This document shows, piece after piece, positions 1-7,319 of a DNA stretch of 7,538 nucleotides. Position numbers and translations under genes: made by a program. Every line of letters starts with the position of its first letter. Position 1 is the first letter of the stretch. Below the pieces are notes generated by a model. It did not search any database, was not told where the DNA came from, and was given only the letters and a program-made list of their open reading frames with translations. The stretch lies in NCBI GenBank assembly GCA_003242115.1, contig QBMP01000024.1:18210-25747 (forward strand). Reading direction: 5' to 3'. The DNA comes from Phormidesmis priestleyi. Lineage in GTDB: Bacteria > Cyanobacteriota > Cyanobacteriia > Phormidesmidales > Phormidesmidaceae.

Positions 1-11
1 ATAATTCAAAA

Positions 12-97
12 CTTTAACGACTAAAGTGAGCGGCGATAGATAACTTTTGGCAATGCACCAGGATATTGATACCGTCAGCTCCACTGAGTTGTTAGGC
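12..97 (+). other. Putative attC-like recombination site (imperfect hairpin ending in GTTAGGC)
   Basis: Seen directly: the left arm (about 15-35) and right arm (about 73-94) are imperfect inverted complements. TAAC at 15-18 pairs with GTTA at 91-94; ACT 20-22 pairs with AGT 87-89; GTG 26-28 with CAC 82-84; AGC 29-31 with GCT 78-80; and CG 34-35 with CG 73-74. A25, C81 and T75 are left unpaired. The right end GTTAGGC (91-97) fits the integron R' consensus GTTRRRY exactly. The left end TTTAAC fits the AAC core of R'' but not its first purine. Known of attC sites: they are recombined as a folded bottom strand and need extrahelical bases in the L box; C81 would be an extrahelical G on the bottom strand. 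The span of about 85 nt is within the usual range. In this orientation the cassette gene would lie to the left, outside the window. It could instead be a terminator or other dyad. Confidence 0.45.
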
Positions 98-164
98 TGC
101 TCGGCAGTTACTTGCTTTTCATCAAGAATCGTTTGAGTTTACAAACGCACTGAATTCACGGATT

Positions 165-1940
165 TTAAGTTGTTAAGCAAGAATCTTCAAATATCTCAGT
201 TGGAATCCCCTGAATAGCCTTCCAGCAGGACTCCTTCTTGCACCATTCTGTAACATTACGACCATCAGGTGGATTTGTTATTACTTGGTGGACTTCTCTC
301 GAAATCATTTGAATTGCCTGTTGAAGCGACGGTGTAAGGCTTTGCTGCTTCCAGATCTTATTTAGATCTACGTCTTGTTGAGTTTTATAACTCAGGTATG
401 CCAAGGTATAGGTCACAATATTTGCACGATAACCGCCAAACTTCTCACTCTGGACAATCTTCTCTGCACTTTTGAACAAAATAGCTTTGGCGATGAGGTG
501 AGTGAAGTAGGTTTCGTCTGTCTCAGGGCGACTCTTCTCTGCCAAGCCCACTGTGAACTTGGAAAAGTTTTTTTGAGCACCTAGACTGACGATGTGGGGA
601 AGTTGACCCCAAGTATGTTCAAATTTTGCGAGATCAGTTTTGGTGAATTTTTGAGCATTCGGATGGGTAAGCATGAAGGCTTTTTGCTTGGCAGGGGTGG
701 ATTCGCGGTTCTTAGCATCGGCGTACTGTCCCCGTGCCCGTTCATAGAACCATCGAGTTTGGCGTTGGGTACCCTCAACGGCAGGTGCCCAAATAGTACG
801 CGAGAGTTCTTCAACACGAATGTGAAATGGGTCGTTGGCAGAGAAATCAGCTTCATTGACCTTATTTTGGTTGTTGGCGTAGCGGGAAATCAGGGGCACG
901 ATTTCATCAATACGATCGCGATCCACCACAGTCAATTTGGTCTGAACGTAAATTCCCGAAATATCTGCTTTGTCTTTGCGAACCGCCTGATAGAGAGAAG
1001 CCGTAGTCTGCCCACCATTGACGATCTGAAAATCACGAATTTCGGCAATCCCTTGTCCACCGTTGGGTAAATCGACAAGTTTGACAGCCTCAGCCGTCGC
1101 AGAGATCCCATTGTTATAAGCAAGGAAACGATAGGGTTCTTTCAGAATCGTTTGACGAATGCCTTTGTTGACATTGCCTTTTGCCTGCAAAAATGAGCGG
1201 ACGTTGCGTTCTAATAGTCTTGAACCATATTCAGCATAGATTTTGCAGAGAATTTCACCTGGAATGATGGCAACATAGGCACTGTAGTCTGCCTGGGATT
1301 CTGGCATGGCAAGGCAGGGAACAACAGAATCGTGCTGGGTTTGAAAATTAATTTCGATCGCTTCTCGTTTTTGTCCTGATGTAACGCAGCGGTAGGTTCG
1401 GCGGAGATCCCAAATATTGAAGGAATAGTTCACGCCATCTTTGACTTGGTTTTTCTTGGTTTGTAATGTGGTCAGCCCATCGGTGAAGAGAAATAGGCGC
1501 ACATGACTAAATTGGCTACGCTGACTGTGAATTAGCTGTGCCATATCGAAGCTAAGAGAGGCTTCTTCGATTGACTGGTGATATCCCTTGTAGACTTTAC
1601 TCAGAAAATTAATCAGTTGCTTAAAAGCACTTTCAACCGCATCCTTGCGAACAGTAGCAGGGCTAGGATTCTGGGTATAAATGGAGATGAATAAATCGAG
1701 CCGCCCCTCTTCTTCTTGGAGATTGTACCCGTTGACTTTAATACCACGGGCACTGTGATAACAAACGTGACCATCTTCAAGTTCGCCTGCTTCGGTCAAA
1801 TATTCGATCATGAGGCGGGTAAAAGCTTCCTCTCGAAAGGAACCGCCATCTTCTTCGGTCTGACTACCCTCCGCATCAATGATGACTTCCTGATGGAGGT
1901 TTTCAGCAAATCGGGCGAGTTCCAGGTCATCATTACTCAT
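165..1940 (-). CDS. AIPR (abortive infection phage resistance) family protein
   Basis: Last gene of the defence operon, 591 residues. The family is recognised from LLERNVR (242-248), YNNGIS (275-280) and QIVNGGQTTASL (305-316), the most conserved blocks of AIPR proteins; a second conserved-looking stretch is WFYERARGQY (397-406). The N-terminal 150 residues look like a worn-down PD-(D/E)XK fold: an acidic helix (FREEAF, 35-40) and a strand RLDLFIS (80-86, D82), but without the usual Q/E-x-K that should follow. I chose the ATG at 1940 over an upstream ATG at 1997: it overlaps the nuclease stop as ATGA and has GGGAG 7 nt upstream, whereas the extra 19 residues would be read through the nuclease gene. 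No signal peptide or membrane segment is evident, so it is likely cytoplasmic. Family members occur in phage-resistance and restriction-like loci; the biochemical activity is not established from the sequence. Family call firm, role inferred. Confidence 0.93.
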   Translation of the reverse strand: MSNDDLELARFAENLHQEVIIDAEGSQTEEDGGSFREEAFTRLMIEYLTEAGELEDGHVCYHSARGIKVNGYNLQEEEGRLDLFISIYTQNPSPATVRKDAVESAFKQLINFLSKVYKGYHQSIEEASLSFDMAQLIHSQRSQFSHVRLFLFTDGLTTLQTKKNQVKDGVNYSFNIWDLRRTYRCVTSGQKREAIEINFQTQHDSVVPCLAMPESQADYSAYVAIIPGEILCKIYAEYGSRLLERNVRSFLQAKGNVNKGIRQTILKEPYRFLAYNNGISATAEAVKLVDLPNGGQGIAEIRDFQIVNGGQTTASLYQAVRKDKADISGIYVQTKLTVVDRDRIDEIVPLISRYANNQNKVNEADFSANDPFHIRVEELSRTIWAPAVEGTQRQTRWFYERARGQYADAKNRESTPAKQKAFMLTHPNAQKFTKTDLAKFEHTWGQLPHIVSLGAQKNFSKFTVGLAEKSRPETDETYFTHLIAKAILFKSAEKIVQSEKFGGYRANIVTYTLAYLSYKTQQDVDLNKIWKQQSLTPSLQQAIQMISREVHQVITNPPDGRNVTEWCKKESCWKAIQGIPTEIFEDSCLTT

Positions 1941-2944
1941 GGCTGATCTCCCATCAGTGCAATAACTTCTGATTCTAGAACGGAGAAGCGTTTGCACTCA
2001 GCAACGCTAACGGTATAACGCACATCCCCTACGCCGTTGCGAAGATCAGATTCAATAATTTTGGGAAAGTCTGCTCCAACTTTGAAGTAGTTATGCTCTC
2101 GAATCGTATAGCCAATATTCTCATAACGAGCAATGTGAATATCTAAATATCCAACTTCAAATAATAGGTTTTCTAATTCATCTCTAGCGATCGCATCACC
2201 AGCAACGAGCGATCGCACACTGGCAATCATTGCAGGTAAAGTCTCCCCTTGTTCTTGGCGCACATCCAGCGACAGATGGAGAAGTACAACCGTTCCGGCT
2301 CCAGTATCATCGAGTTGTCGTTCGCTGGCGATCGCTAATTTCTGATGTTGTTTAGCGCTAGTTGTTTTCACCTCAACCGCACAGCCAGGAAATTGAAAAT
2401 CTTGTTGAGTTCCTTTTGAGCCAGTCCAACATCGAACTCCTTTGAATAATTCCAAATGGGGAAATACTAATTGTCTTAAAAACCACAGTTCTCCATAAAG
2501 CCCCTGCTGAGCAATCTCACTCAATCCCTCTGGATTATGCTTTTCCAGAAAAGTTTGCCATCGTTTTAGGCGAGTGATAAAGGCTGAAATGGCGGCTCGT
2601 CCGTCTGCCACGGAAGCAAGATAATCCACAATGTCTTGAACTAATGTTGTAAAAATATCTTTATACCTGGCATTAGTCAGAACGAGTTGGAGAGTACCAT
2701 ACTCTTCACCATCTTGCGACAAAGCTACTCGGTTCACTGTAAAACTGCTGGAAGTAGGATAAACCGTTTTCCGATCAAGAAATGTACTGCGGACACGAAG
2801 CATTAACAGCCGAGTATTTAAGGGCTTTTCGATCGCAAGGTAAACATCGTAATTCACGTCTGGCAAAATACGACGAGTCAGATAGTTTGAAGAGGCATCG
2901 TTGCCACCCTGTTCTAAGAGGTTCCAGACATCTTCAATTTTCAT
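1937..2944 (-). CDS. PD-(D/E)XK nuclease (DUF4420-type), putative restriction effector
   Basis: A 335-residue cytoplasmic protein and the likely DNA-cutting subunit. The nuclease core is complete: helix GLYGELWFL with E152, then D182 in QQDFQF, then VEVKTT with E191 and K193. This gives E...D-x8-E-x-K, the metal-binding and catalytic signature of the PD-(D/E)XK fold, in the layout typical of the DUF4420 family, and the length is normal for it. The N-terminal 110 residues are strand-rich, and residues 255-320 follow the family pattern with an aromatic cluster (YENIGY, HNYFKV). The ATG at 2944 overlaps the end of the Z1 gene by 11 bp; AGGAG sits 13 nt upstream, somewhat distant, so initiation probably depends on ribosomes finishing Z1. 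It ends in ATGA with the AIPR start. Three HIP1 octamers lie in this gene. Being sandwiched between a Z1 helicase and AIPR points to a restriction-like role; target specificity cannot be read. Confidence 0.9.
   Translation of the reverse strand: MKIEDVWNLLEQGGNDASSNYLTRRILPDVNYDVYLAIEKPLNTRLLMLRVRSTFLDRKTVYPTSSSFTVNRVALSQDGEEYGTLQLVLTNARYKDIFTTLVQDIVDYLASVADGRAAISAFITRLKRWQTFLEKHNPEGLSEIAQQGLYGELWFLRQLVFPHLELFKGVRCWTGSKGTQQDFQFPGCAVEVKTTSAKQHQKLAIASERQLDDTGAGTVVLLHLSLDVRQEQGETLPAMIASVRSLVAGDAIARDELENLLFEVGYLDIHIARYENIGYTIREHNYFKVGADFPKIIESDLRNGVGDVRYTVSVAECKRFSVLESEVIALMGDQP
1948..1952 (-). promoter_or_regulatory. Ribosome binding site of the AIPR gene
   Basis: GGGAG on the minus strand, 7 nt upstream of the ATG at 1940. 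It lies inside the end of the nuclease gene. With the ATGA overlap it fixes the AIPR start and implies translation coupled to the nuclease. Confidence 0.7.
2187..2335. repeat. Three HIP1 octamers (GCGATCGC)
   Basis: Perfect copies at 2187-2194, 2209-2216 and 2328-2335, all inside the nuclease gene. Two of them encode parts of AIARD (251-255) and LAIAS (203-207). HIP1 is a palindrome strongly over-represented in many cyanobacterial genomes, so these copies identify the host lineage rather than a local function. Confidence 0.85.
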
Positions 2945-5630
2945 AGCTATCCAGAAACTCCTGTTCCCAATAAATATTATTCACTTTGTATTCCACGGAC
3001 TTAGCGGAATGGCTACTAGGGAAACTGATGCCAAAACCAACGATAGGAATTTCAGCATTGATAGCTTTTGGATCTAATGGATAAAGCAAGAGCAACCCAT
3101 TCCGAGGATTACGCTTCTCTCGAATTACTTTGCCGTCAGGTGTTTTACTTTTGCTCTCCGGTTTTCCAGCTTCTTTCCTACGATCTTTTGTAATGCTGAT
3201 AATCTCCTCTTGGACAGATGGAGGAAAATCTAGCATCTCATCAGGTGGATTTAATAACCGAGATTTAGGTAATCGATATTCTAGCAATGAAGGATCATCA
3301 TCATTTTTTCGGTATGTCAAGCCAACTTCTAATCCAGCTATTGTGTACTTATTTTCAGCTTTGTTCTTCGAGATTAAGGCAATTGTCCAAGATGTCAGTT
3401 CATTTTGTTTAAATTGAGCCTGAATATAATCAACTAAACTTCTGGTATTTGCTAAACGTGCGTTAGAGTGAGATCGATAATTCGTTAAAAAGTCAACTAT
3501 TTTGCTACCAGGAACCTGTTTCCAGATAAAATTATTCTTCTCAACGGAATAAATTCCTAACCCCAAAATCAGATTTTCTGTAGCTCTCAAATTTCTTCGG
3601 ATAATGTTTTCATCTTTGTAGAATAAGTATGTCTCACTAATTGTTCCTGCAAAAGAGAGTTGCATCACTGTGCCATTTCTCATCTTGTTAGCCCCAGTGA
3701 TAATCAGACCAGATGGATGGGTTCTTACTTTCAAGCCAAACTCTTCTGGAGTGGCACTCATGTTTGCCATATAGTCAAACTCTTTGCGAAGTTCTTCACT
3801 CGCAACGGTGATGTGTTGATACCACTCTACTAACTCATCGGTTGTATAGAGACGACAGAGGTCAAGATAACTAGGACGATATCCAAACCAGCGTCCCATC
3901 TGCATCAGGGTGTCGTACATCTTGGAAGCTCTCAGGTAGTAACTGACACTCAGCCCTTCAAGCGTTAATCCACGAGATAACTTATCACCGCCGATAGCAA
4001 TCACGTTTAATCCATTTGGGCTGCCCCAATAGTCCAATATGTCTTTTGCTGTACCATTAATCTTCTTGACTTGAATTCGCGCAGCGACCTGATGTAAGAG
4101 AGGGCTGATATCATTCCATGTAGGAATCGTTCCTGCTGGTTGTAGGTCAGTACCGACAATTGATCGACTGGTTGGGATAAAATCTGTATTCCAGAGACAT
4201 TCGAACTCACTAAAAACTTGATTCAGCGCATTTCCTTCTCCATAACGCAATCGTCGTTGTAATGAGGTAAGTTCATTCTTTACCAATTGATTAACCAATT
4301 CCTGTACGGCTGTGAAACGAGTAACATGTACCAACATTGAGTTATGGGCTGTTGTTTGTCCTCGCCAAAGCCTAACAGCGCAAGAAAGGATAAATGCTCG
4401 AATAGCTTCTTTCAAAGACGCGGGTAGATAAGGTGGAACATGTTCCTTCTTATGACGTGTCGGCATCCACTCATCTTGATCCTCAACAATTCGGACGATG
4501 TCTAAGCCAGAGACGCTTTCCAGATCTGCTGCTGAATCAGAATCTAGACCGAAAACCTGAACAGGACCGACATAGTTAGAAGGAGCAGGTAAGTTAACAA
4601 TGAAATGTCGAGGAAATAGGTCTTCGCCATGTTCACTCGTTCTCACTTGTGGATGGATAAAAATATTTGCAAAAGGAGTTGCTGTATAGCCGACATAGGC
4701 AGTCTTTTCAAAACTATGTAAAAGTTGCCGAATCAGCTTGTTGATTGCAGTAGAGTCTTGCTCTTCACGGGGAATACCAGTGTCATCCAACCTTACTTCT
4801 TTCGTGTTAACAGATGCATTATCGGCTTCATCATCAATGATGAGTAAAGGAGAACTTCTGACGACTTTTCTTCCCAACTGTGGATCTGCGTCTGCCCAAT
4901 TCAATGCCCATTTCATTAGATTATTGAGGACAGTCTTGTTCTTCTTGACTATCATCAAAATCGGATCAGCACCGCCTGGAGCAGCGCCACACTGATCGGC
5001 GATCTTCTTACTAAAATCTCCTTTTTCCGCACTACTCGTTACAGGAAGTGCTCTTAGTTGTTTACCAGTAGGAATTAAACCCGCACCGATAAAACGATTT
5101 CCCGTATCAAAGGCTCTATTATTCTGAGAGTCCCAACCAAGAAACCCTTCATCAAGACGTAGCTGTGTCTGACTACGAAGACTGTTGTGCAGTCCAGCTA
5201 GAACAATGATTAGTTTGTATCCTGCATCCACTGCCTTGCAAATCAGTCCGGTGTAATTGGACGTTTTTCCAGATTGCACCTGCCCAACTACCATTCCGCG
5301 ACGGCTCCAGTCTCCGGGTCTTTGTGGCTCTTCCAGTCTTTCTAGGATTGAATCTGTAAGTTGCTCTAGGCGATCCACAGTAACAGGCGACCATCCCTTT
5401 TCCTCTTCTAGATAGCGACGATAGCGATCCCAGAAATCCCAATTAATTTCAGCTTTGCGATCGGGCAACCAAGGAATATGATCTTGCTTATCTTCTAGAA
5501 TTTTCCCTTGTGACATCCAAATGCTGTATAAGGTTTCAAGATCCCTAATCAATGCTTCTTCTTCTACTCCTTCCGCCAAACCCTGACCACCCAGCATTGA
5601 TAAAGCCATCCGAACCTTTTCCCGGATCAA
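2934..5630 (-). CDS. Z1 domain-containing superfamily 2 helicase-like ATPase
   Basis: At least 898 residues, the motor of the system. Numbering from the TTG at 5630: Walker A is GQVQSGKT (116-123, K122); Walker B is LLIIDDEAD (262-270, a true DEAD box); motif III is GYTATPF (314-320); motif V-like is GGDKLSRGLTLEG (547-559); motif VI is QMGRWFGYR (577-585) with arginine-finger candidates R580 and R585. All ATPase motifs are intact, so an active NTP-dependent DNA translocase or remodeller is expected. The conserved block from GGD to GYR is the hallmark of the Z1 family, found beside MORC-like ATPases and nucleases. The C-terminal 300 residues are less recognisable. The start is doubtful. TTG at 5630 has no Shine-Dalgarno, ATG at 5609 would remove conserved-looking sequence, and the frame stays open and protein-like up to an AUA at 5702 (922 residues). 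Downstream it overlaps the nuclease gene by 11 bp. Confidence 0.93.
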   Translation of the reverse strand: MIREKVRMALSMLGGQGLAEGVEEEALIRDLETLYSIWMSQGKILEDKQDHIPWLPDRKAEINWDFWDRYRRYLEEEKGWSPVTVDRLEQLTDSILERLEEPQRPGDWSRRGMVVGQVQSGKTSNYTGLICKAVDAGYKLIIVLAGLHNSLRSQTQLRLDEGFLGWDSQNNRAFDTGNRFIGAGLIPTGKQLRALPVTSSAEKGDFSKKIADQCGAAPGGADPILMIVKKNKTVLNNLMKWALNWADADPQLGRKVVRSSPLLIIDDEADNASVNTKEVRLDDTGIPREEQDSTAINKLIRQLLHSFEKTAYVGYTATPFANIFIHPQVRTSEHGEDLFPRHFIVNLPAPSNYVGPVQVFGLDSDSAADLESVSGLDIVRIVEDQDEWMPTRHKKEHVPPYLPASLKEAIRAFILSCAVRLWRGQTTAHNSMLVHVTRFTAVQELVNQLVKNELTSLQRRLRYGEGNALNQVFSEFECLWNTDFIPTSRSIVGTDLQPAGTIPTWNDISPLLHQVAARIQVKKINGTAKDILDYWGSPNGLNVIAIGGDKLSRGLTLEGLSVSYYLRASKMYDTLMQMGRWFGYRPSYLDLCRLYTTDELVEWYQHITVASEELRKEFDYMANMSATPEEFGLKVRTHPSGLIITGANKMRNGTVMQLSFAGTISETYLFYKDENIIRRNLRATENLILGLGIYSVEKNNFIWKQVPGSKIVDFLTNYRSHSNARLANTRSLVDYIQAQFKQNELTSWTIALISKNKAENKYTIAGLEVGLTYRKNDDDPSLLEYRLPKSRLLNPPDEMLDFPPSVQEEIISITKDRRKEAGKPESKSKTPDGKVIREKRNPRNGLLLLYPLDPKAINAEIPIVGFGISFPSSHSAKSVEYKVNNIYWEQEFLDSYEN
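2958..2962 (-). promoter_or_regulatory. Candidate ribosome binding site of the PD-(D/E)XK gene
   Basis: AGGAG on the minus strand, 13 nt before the ATG at 2944, longer than the usual 5-9 nt. It is the only good Shine-Dalgarno match near this start and lies within the last codons of the Z1 gene. The long spacing suggests re-initiation or coupling rather than strong independent initiation. Confidence 0.4.
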
Positions 5631-5702
5631 CTCTGGCGGAGGAGTCTGTTCACCCTTGAGTAATAGTTGAACTAAATTACGGGCAGTTTCGTAAGGAGTT
5701 AT
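5631..5702 (-). other. Probable N-terminal extension of the Z1 gene, with AUA at the expected start
   Basis: Translated in the Z1 frame, these 24 codons give ITPYETARNLVQLLLKGEQT followed by PPPE, which runs directly into the annotated N-terminus and looks like a normal amphipathic helix. There is no ATG, GTG or TTG in the segment. The codon at 5702-5700 is AUA; it overlaps the TAA of the ATPase gene as ATAA, and AGGA lies 8 nt upstream. The neighbouring nuclease/AIPR junction uses ATGA with a Shine-Dalgarno at 7 nt. A single G-to-A change of ATGA would give ATAA while leaving the ATPase stop codon a stop. Whether AUA is used, or the protein now starts at the internal TTG, cannot be told from sequence alone; a base-calling error is also possible. 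Confidence 0.5.
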
Positions 5703-7228
5703 GCTAGATTTCCTAAAATAAGCTGATCTGACAGGGTTTTGGCTAAGGTCTCAAAGTGTTGAAAGGGTTCCATTGTTAAGATGCGACTGCGGGCTTGCTC
5801 CTGAGTCATTCCACTTTTCCTGAGTGCCCGATAAATCTCAACCATGACTTCTAAAACCTGCTCTGATGAGGTTCCATCAAAAGGCTGTGGTTGTTTCTCC
5901 GGTTCGGTAGAGTTATCTATCCAAATTTGCTGGACTGGCACTGTTTCTTCGAGCAATCGCAGCAACGCTCGAATAACAGGCTGGCAGGTGTTCGGTAAAT
6001 TCAGTACCTCTTGTACTAAAGGATGTTCCTGGTTTACAGCATAAAAAACCTTGCCTCGTCTGAGCTTCTTGTCCCACGGGAAAACATATTTTTCAGCATT
6101 TTTCAGTACGATAATTTTGCCCCGATGACGGTAAATATCAGTTGCTCGATGGCGCGTTAGTCTTGCAATCCGCTTCAACGCTTCCTTTAGCGATGCGGGT
6201 GGACGTGCCCTTGACTTTTTGATATCGATATTCCAATCGCTATCCATCGAATTTGGCAGATCTACTTGAATTCGTGCCAGTTTGCAGTGTTCGTCCTTGC
6301 GATATCCCCCCAAGCTTAACCAATCACCAGCAACCAGCAAACGTTCATTGCGATACACATAAAAGCCTTGCTGAGCATTCCAACCATTCAGTCCTGCTGC
6401 GTTGTTGTAGGTATCTAGGTCAATTTTGGAATGATGTGGCAAGACATAAGGCTGAACCCGCACTGTTTCTCCATTGAAAGTGAGTGGTTCTAGGGGTAAA
6501 ATTTGAGTTGCTTGAGCATCTGGCAGAAATGGATTCCAGGGTTTAACAGAGTGCTGATTGATCCAGAGTTTGAGGCGATCGCGCTTCTCTAAAAATCGAT
6601 GAAACACCATTGCTAGGTGATTTTCTATAATCTCAACTGTCTCCAGAAAGTCATCTTGAGCTTTCTGGTCATTTGTTTTTACCTCGCCTACAATCCGATC
6701 CAGGCATTCCCACAGTACGATCGTGCCACAAGGCATAGTTTCCAAATCATTCAATTTCTGGATTGAACCCTCCGCAGGCAAGCGAAGCAGCCTCCACTCG
6801 TCAACCTGATTCACATAATCCAGATCCCATCGCCTGATAGCGACCGCATAGTTTTCTGAGCGTGAGGCAACTGTCAACCGTCGGCATTGAGAGAAAGAGG
6901 CTGTTTTGAGTCCCAAGCCAAACCGCCCCAAGTCGTCTGCTTCTCTTTCCTCCAAGGGACTTTGACTACCTAGACGCATGGCACTGATCAGTTGAGCTTC
7001 TGTCATGCCATGTCCATCATCCCGAATGGATATATAGGAGTTAGCACCATCCCAACAAAAACTCAGCCAGACATTTCTTGCACCAGCCGAAATACTGTTA
7101 TCAATGAGATCGGCGATCGCGGTCTGGACATTGTAGCCAAAAGCACGCAGAGACTCGATCATTGCCGAAGCGCGAGGTTCAGCAATGTCGTACATAGATT
7201 CAGATATATCGTTGGCGTTTAACCCCAT
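5699..7228 (-). CDS. MORC/MutL-like GHKL ATPase
   Basis: A 509-residue GHKL-fold ATPase, probably a DNA-responsive clamp that closes on ATP binding. The Bergerat ATP site is complete: N box ADLIDNSISAGA (39-50, with D43 and N44), DDGHGM (70-75, ATP-binding D71), and the lid GRFGLGLKTAS (101-111). A second S5-like domain follows, with GFYVYRNERLLVAGDW (288-303) and DWNIDIKKSRARPP (331-344), whose lysines match the active-site lysine that MORC and MutL proteins insert into the ATP site. The C-terminal 130 residues are helical and unassigned. These features separate it from sensor histidine kinases, which lack the S5 domain. ATG at 7228 is the first in frame, with a stop codon upstream at about 7270; it has no clear Shine-Dalgarno, and conservation from YDIAEPRA (13-20) rules out starts much further in. 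The gene meets the Z1 frame at its stop. Role by context: DNA-sensing switch of a restriction-like system. Confidence 0.93.
   Translation of the reverse strand: MGLNANDISESMYDIAEPRASAMIESLRAFGYNVQTAIADLIDNSISAGARNVWLSFCWDGANSYISIRDDGHGMTEAQLISAMRLGSQSPLEEREADDLGRFGLGLKTASFSQCRRLTVASRSENYAVAIRRWDLDYVNQVDEWRLLRLPAEGSIQKLNDLETMPCGTIVLWECLDRIVGEVKTNDQKAQDDFLETVEIIENHLAMVFHRFLEKRDRLKLWINQHSVKPWNPFLPDAQATQILPLEPLTFNGETVRVQPYVLPHHSKIDLDTYNNAAGLNGWNAQQGFYVYRNERLLVAGDWLSLGGYRKDEHCKLARIQVDLPNSMDSDWNIDIKKSRARPPASLKEALKRIARLTRHRATDIYRHRGKIIVLKNAEKYVFPWDKKLRRGKVFYAVNQEHPLVQEVLNLPNTCQPVIRALLRLLEETVPVQQIWIDNSTEPEKQPQPFDGTSSEQVLEVMVEIYRALRKSGMTQEQARSRILTMEPFQHFETLAKTLSDQLILGNLA
5711..5714 (-). promoter_or_regulatory. 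Shine-Dalgarno-like AGGA before the AUA codon of the Z1 frame
   Basis: AGGA on the minus strand, 8 nt upstream of the AUA at 5702 and inside the last codons of the GHKL ATPase gene. Nothing comparable precedes the TTG at 5630. It supports the Z1 gene having originally started at 5702. Confidence 0.45.
6575..6582. repeat. HIP1 octamer (GCGATCGC)
   Basis: A perfect GCGATCGC copy inside the GHKL ATPase gene, codons around residues 216-219. Confidence 0.8.
7113..7120. repeat. HIP1 octamer (GCGATCGC)
   Basis: A perfect GCGATCGC copy that encodes part of the ATPase N box (the TAIADL segment, residues 36-41). Confidence 0.8.
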
Positions 7229-7258
7229 AATTAGAGCTTGGGAATGGCATTGATCCAG

Positions 7259-7286
7259 ATTGTAACTTCACTATCCACGGATAAGG
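7259..7286 (-). promoter_or_regulatory. Weak sigma70-type promoter candidate for the ATPase-Z1-nuclease-AIPR operon
   Basis: On the minus strand a good -10 hexamer, TACAAT (7264-7259), lies 16 nt downstream of a poor -35, CCTTAT (7286-7281). It would start a transcript near 7252, giving a leader of about 24 nt before the ATG at 7228. The position in the only gap between methyltransferase and ATPase is suitable, but the -35 match is weak, and the genes could equally be read through from the methyltransferase. Confidence 0.25.
7272..7283. promoter_or_regulatory. Small dyad between the candidate -35 and -10, possible operator
   Basis: TATCC-AC-GGATA is an inverted repeat with 5-bp arms and a 2-nt centre. 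It lies in the spacer of the candidate promoter, where a bound regulator could block transcription. Short dyads of this size occur by chance, and no regulator gene is visible in the window. Confidence 0.18.
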
Positions 7287-7319
7287 TAGCTCTCAATCTA
7301 GGATGCCCTCAAAATAAGT

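Noticed and set aside
97..107. CTGC-TCG-GCAG mini-hairpin next to the attC-like site
   Set aside because: Only 4 bp of stem; expected by chance and it shares its first base with the GTTAGGC end.
130..147. CGTTTG-AGTTTA-CAAACG hairpin downstream of AIPR as a terminator
   Set aside because: A 6-bp stem with no U-tract on either strand; too weak to call the operon terminator.
375..1070. Plus-strand open frames opposite the AIPR gene (375-584 and 594-1070)
   Set aside because: They lie antisense to a well-conserved coding region, have no family motifs and no Shine-Dalgarno, and are shadows of the AIPR frame.
581..1123. Minus-strand open frames at 581-856 and 932-1123
   Set aside because: Out-of-frame readings inside the AIPR gene with low-complexity, motif-free translations.
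4370..4377. GCCTAAC-like heptamer within the Z1 gene as a second attC end
   Set aside because: It has no matching partner arm nearby and sits in conserved coding sequence.
5173..5442. Minus-strand open frame within the Z1 gene
   Set aside because: An alternate frame across the Walker A region; its translation is rich in Arg, Ser and Gly and has no motif, while the Z1 frame here is strongly conserved.
5699..7228. GHKL gene as a sensor histidine kinase
   Set aside because: No H box, no sensor or membrane segments, and the S5-like second domain with GFYVYRN and the IDIKKS lysines fits MORC/MutL/Hsp90-type ATPases instead.
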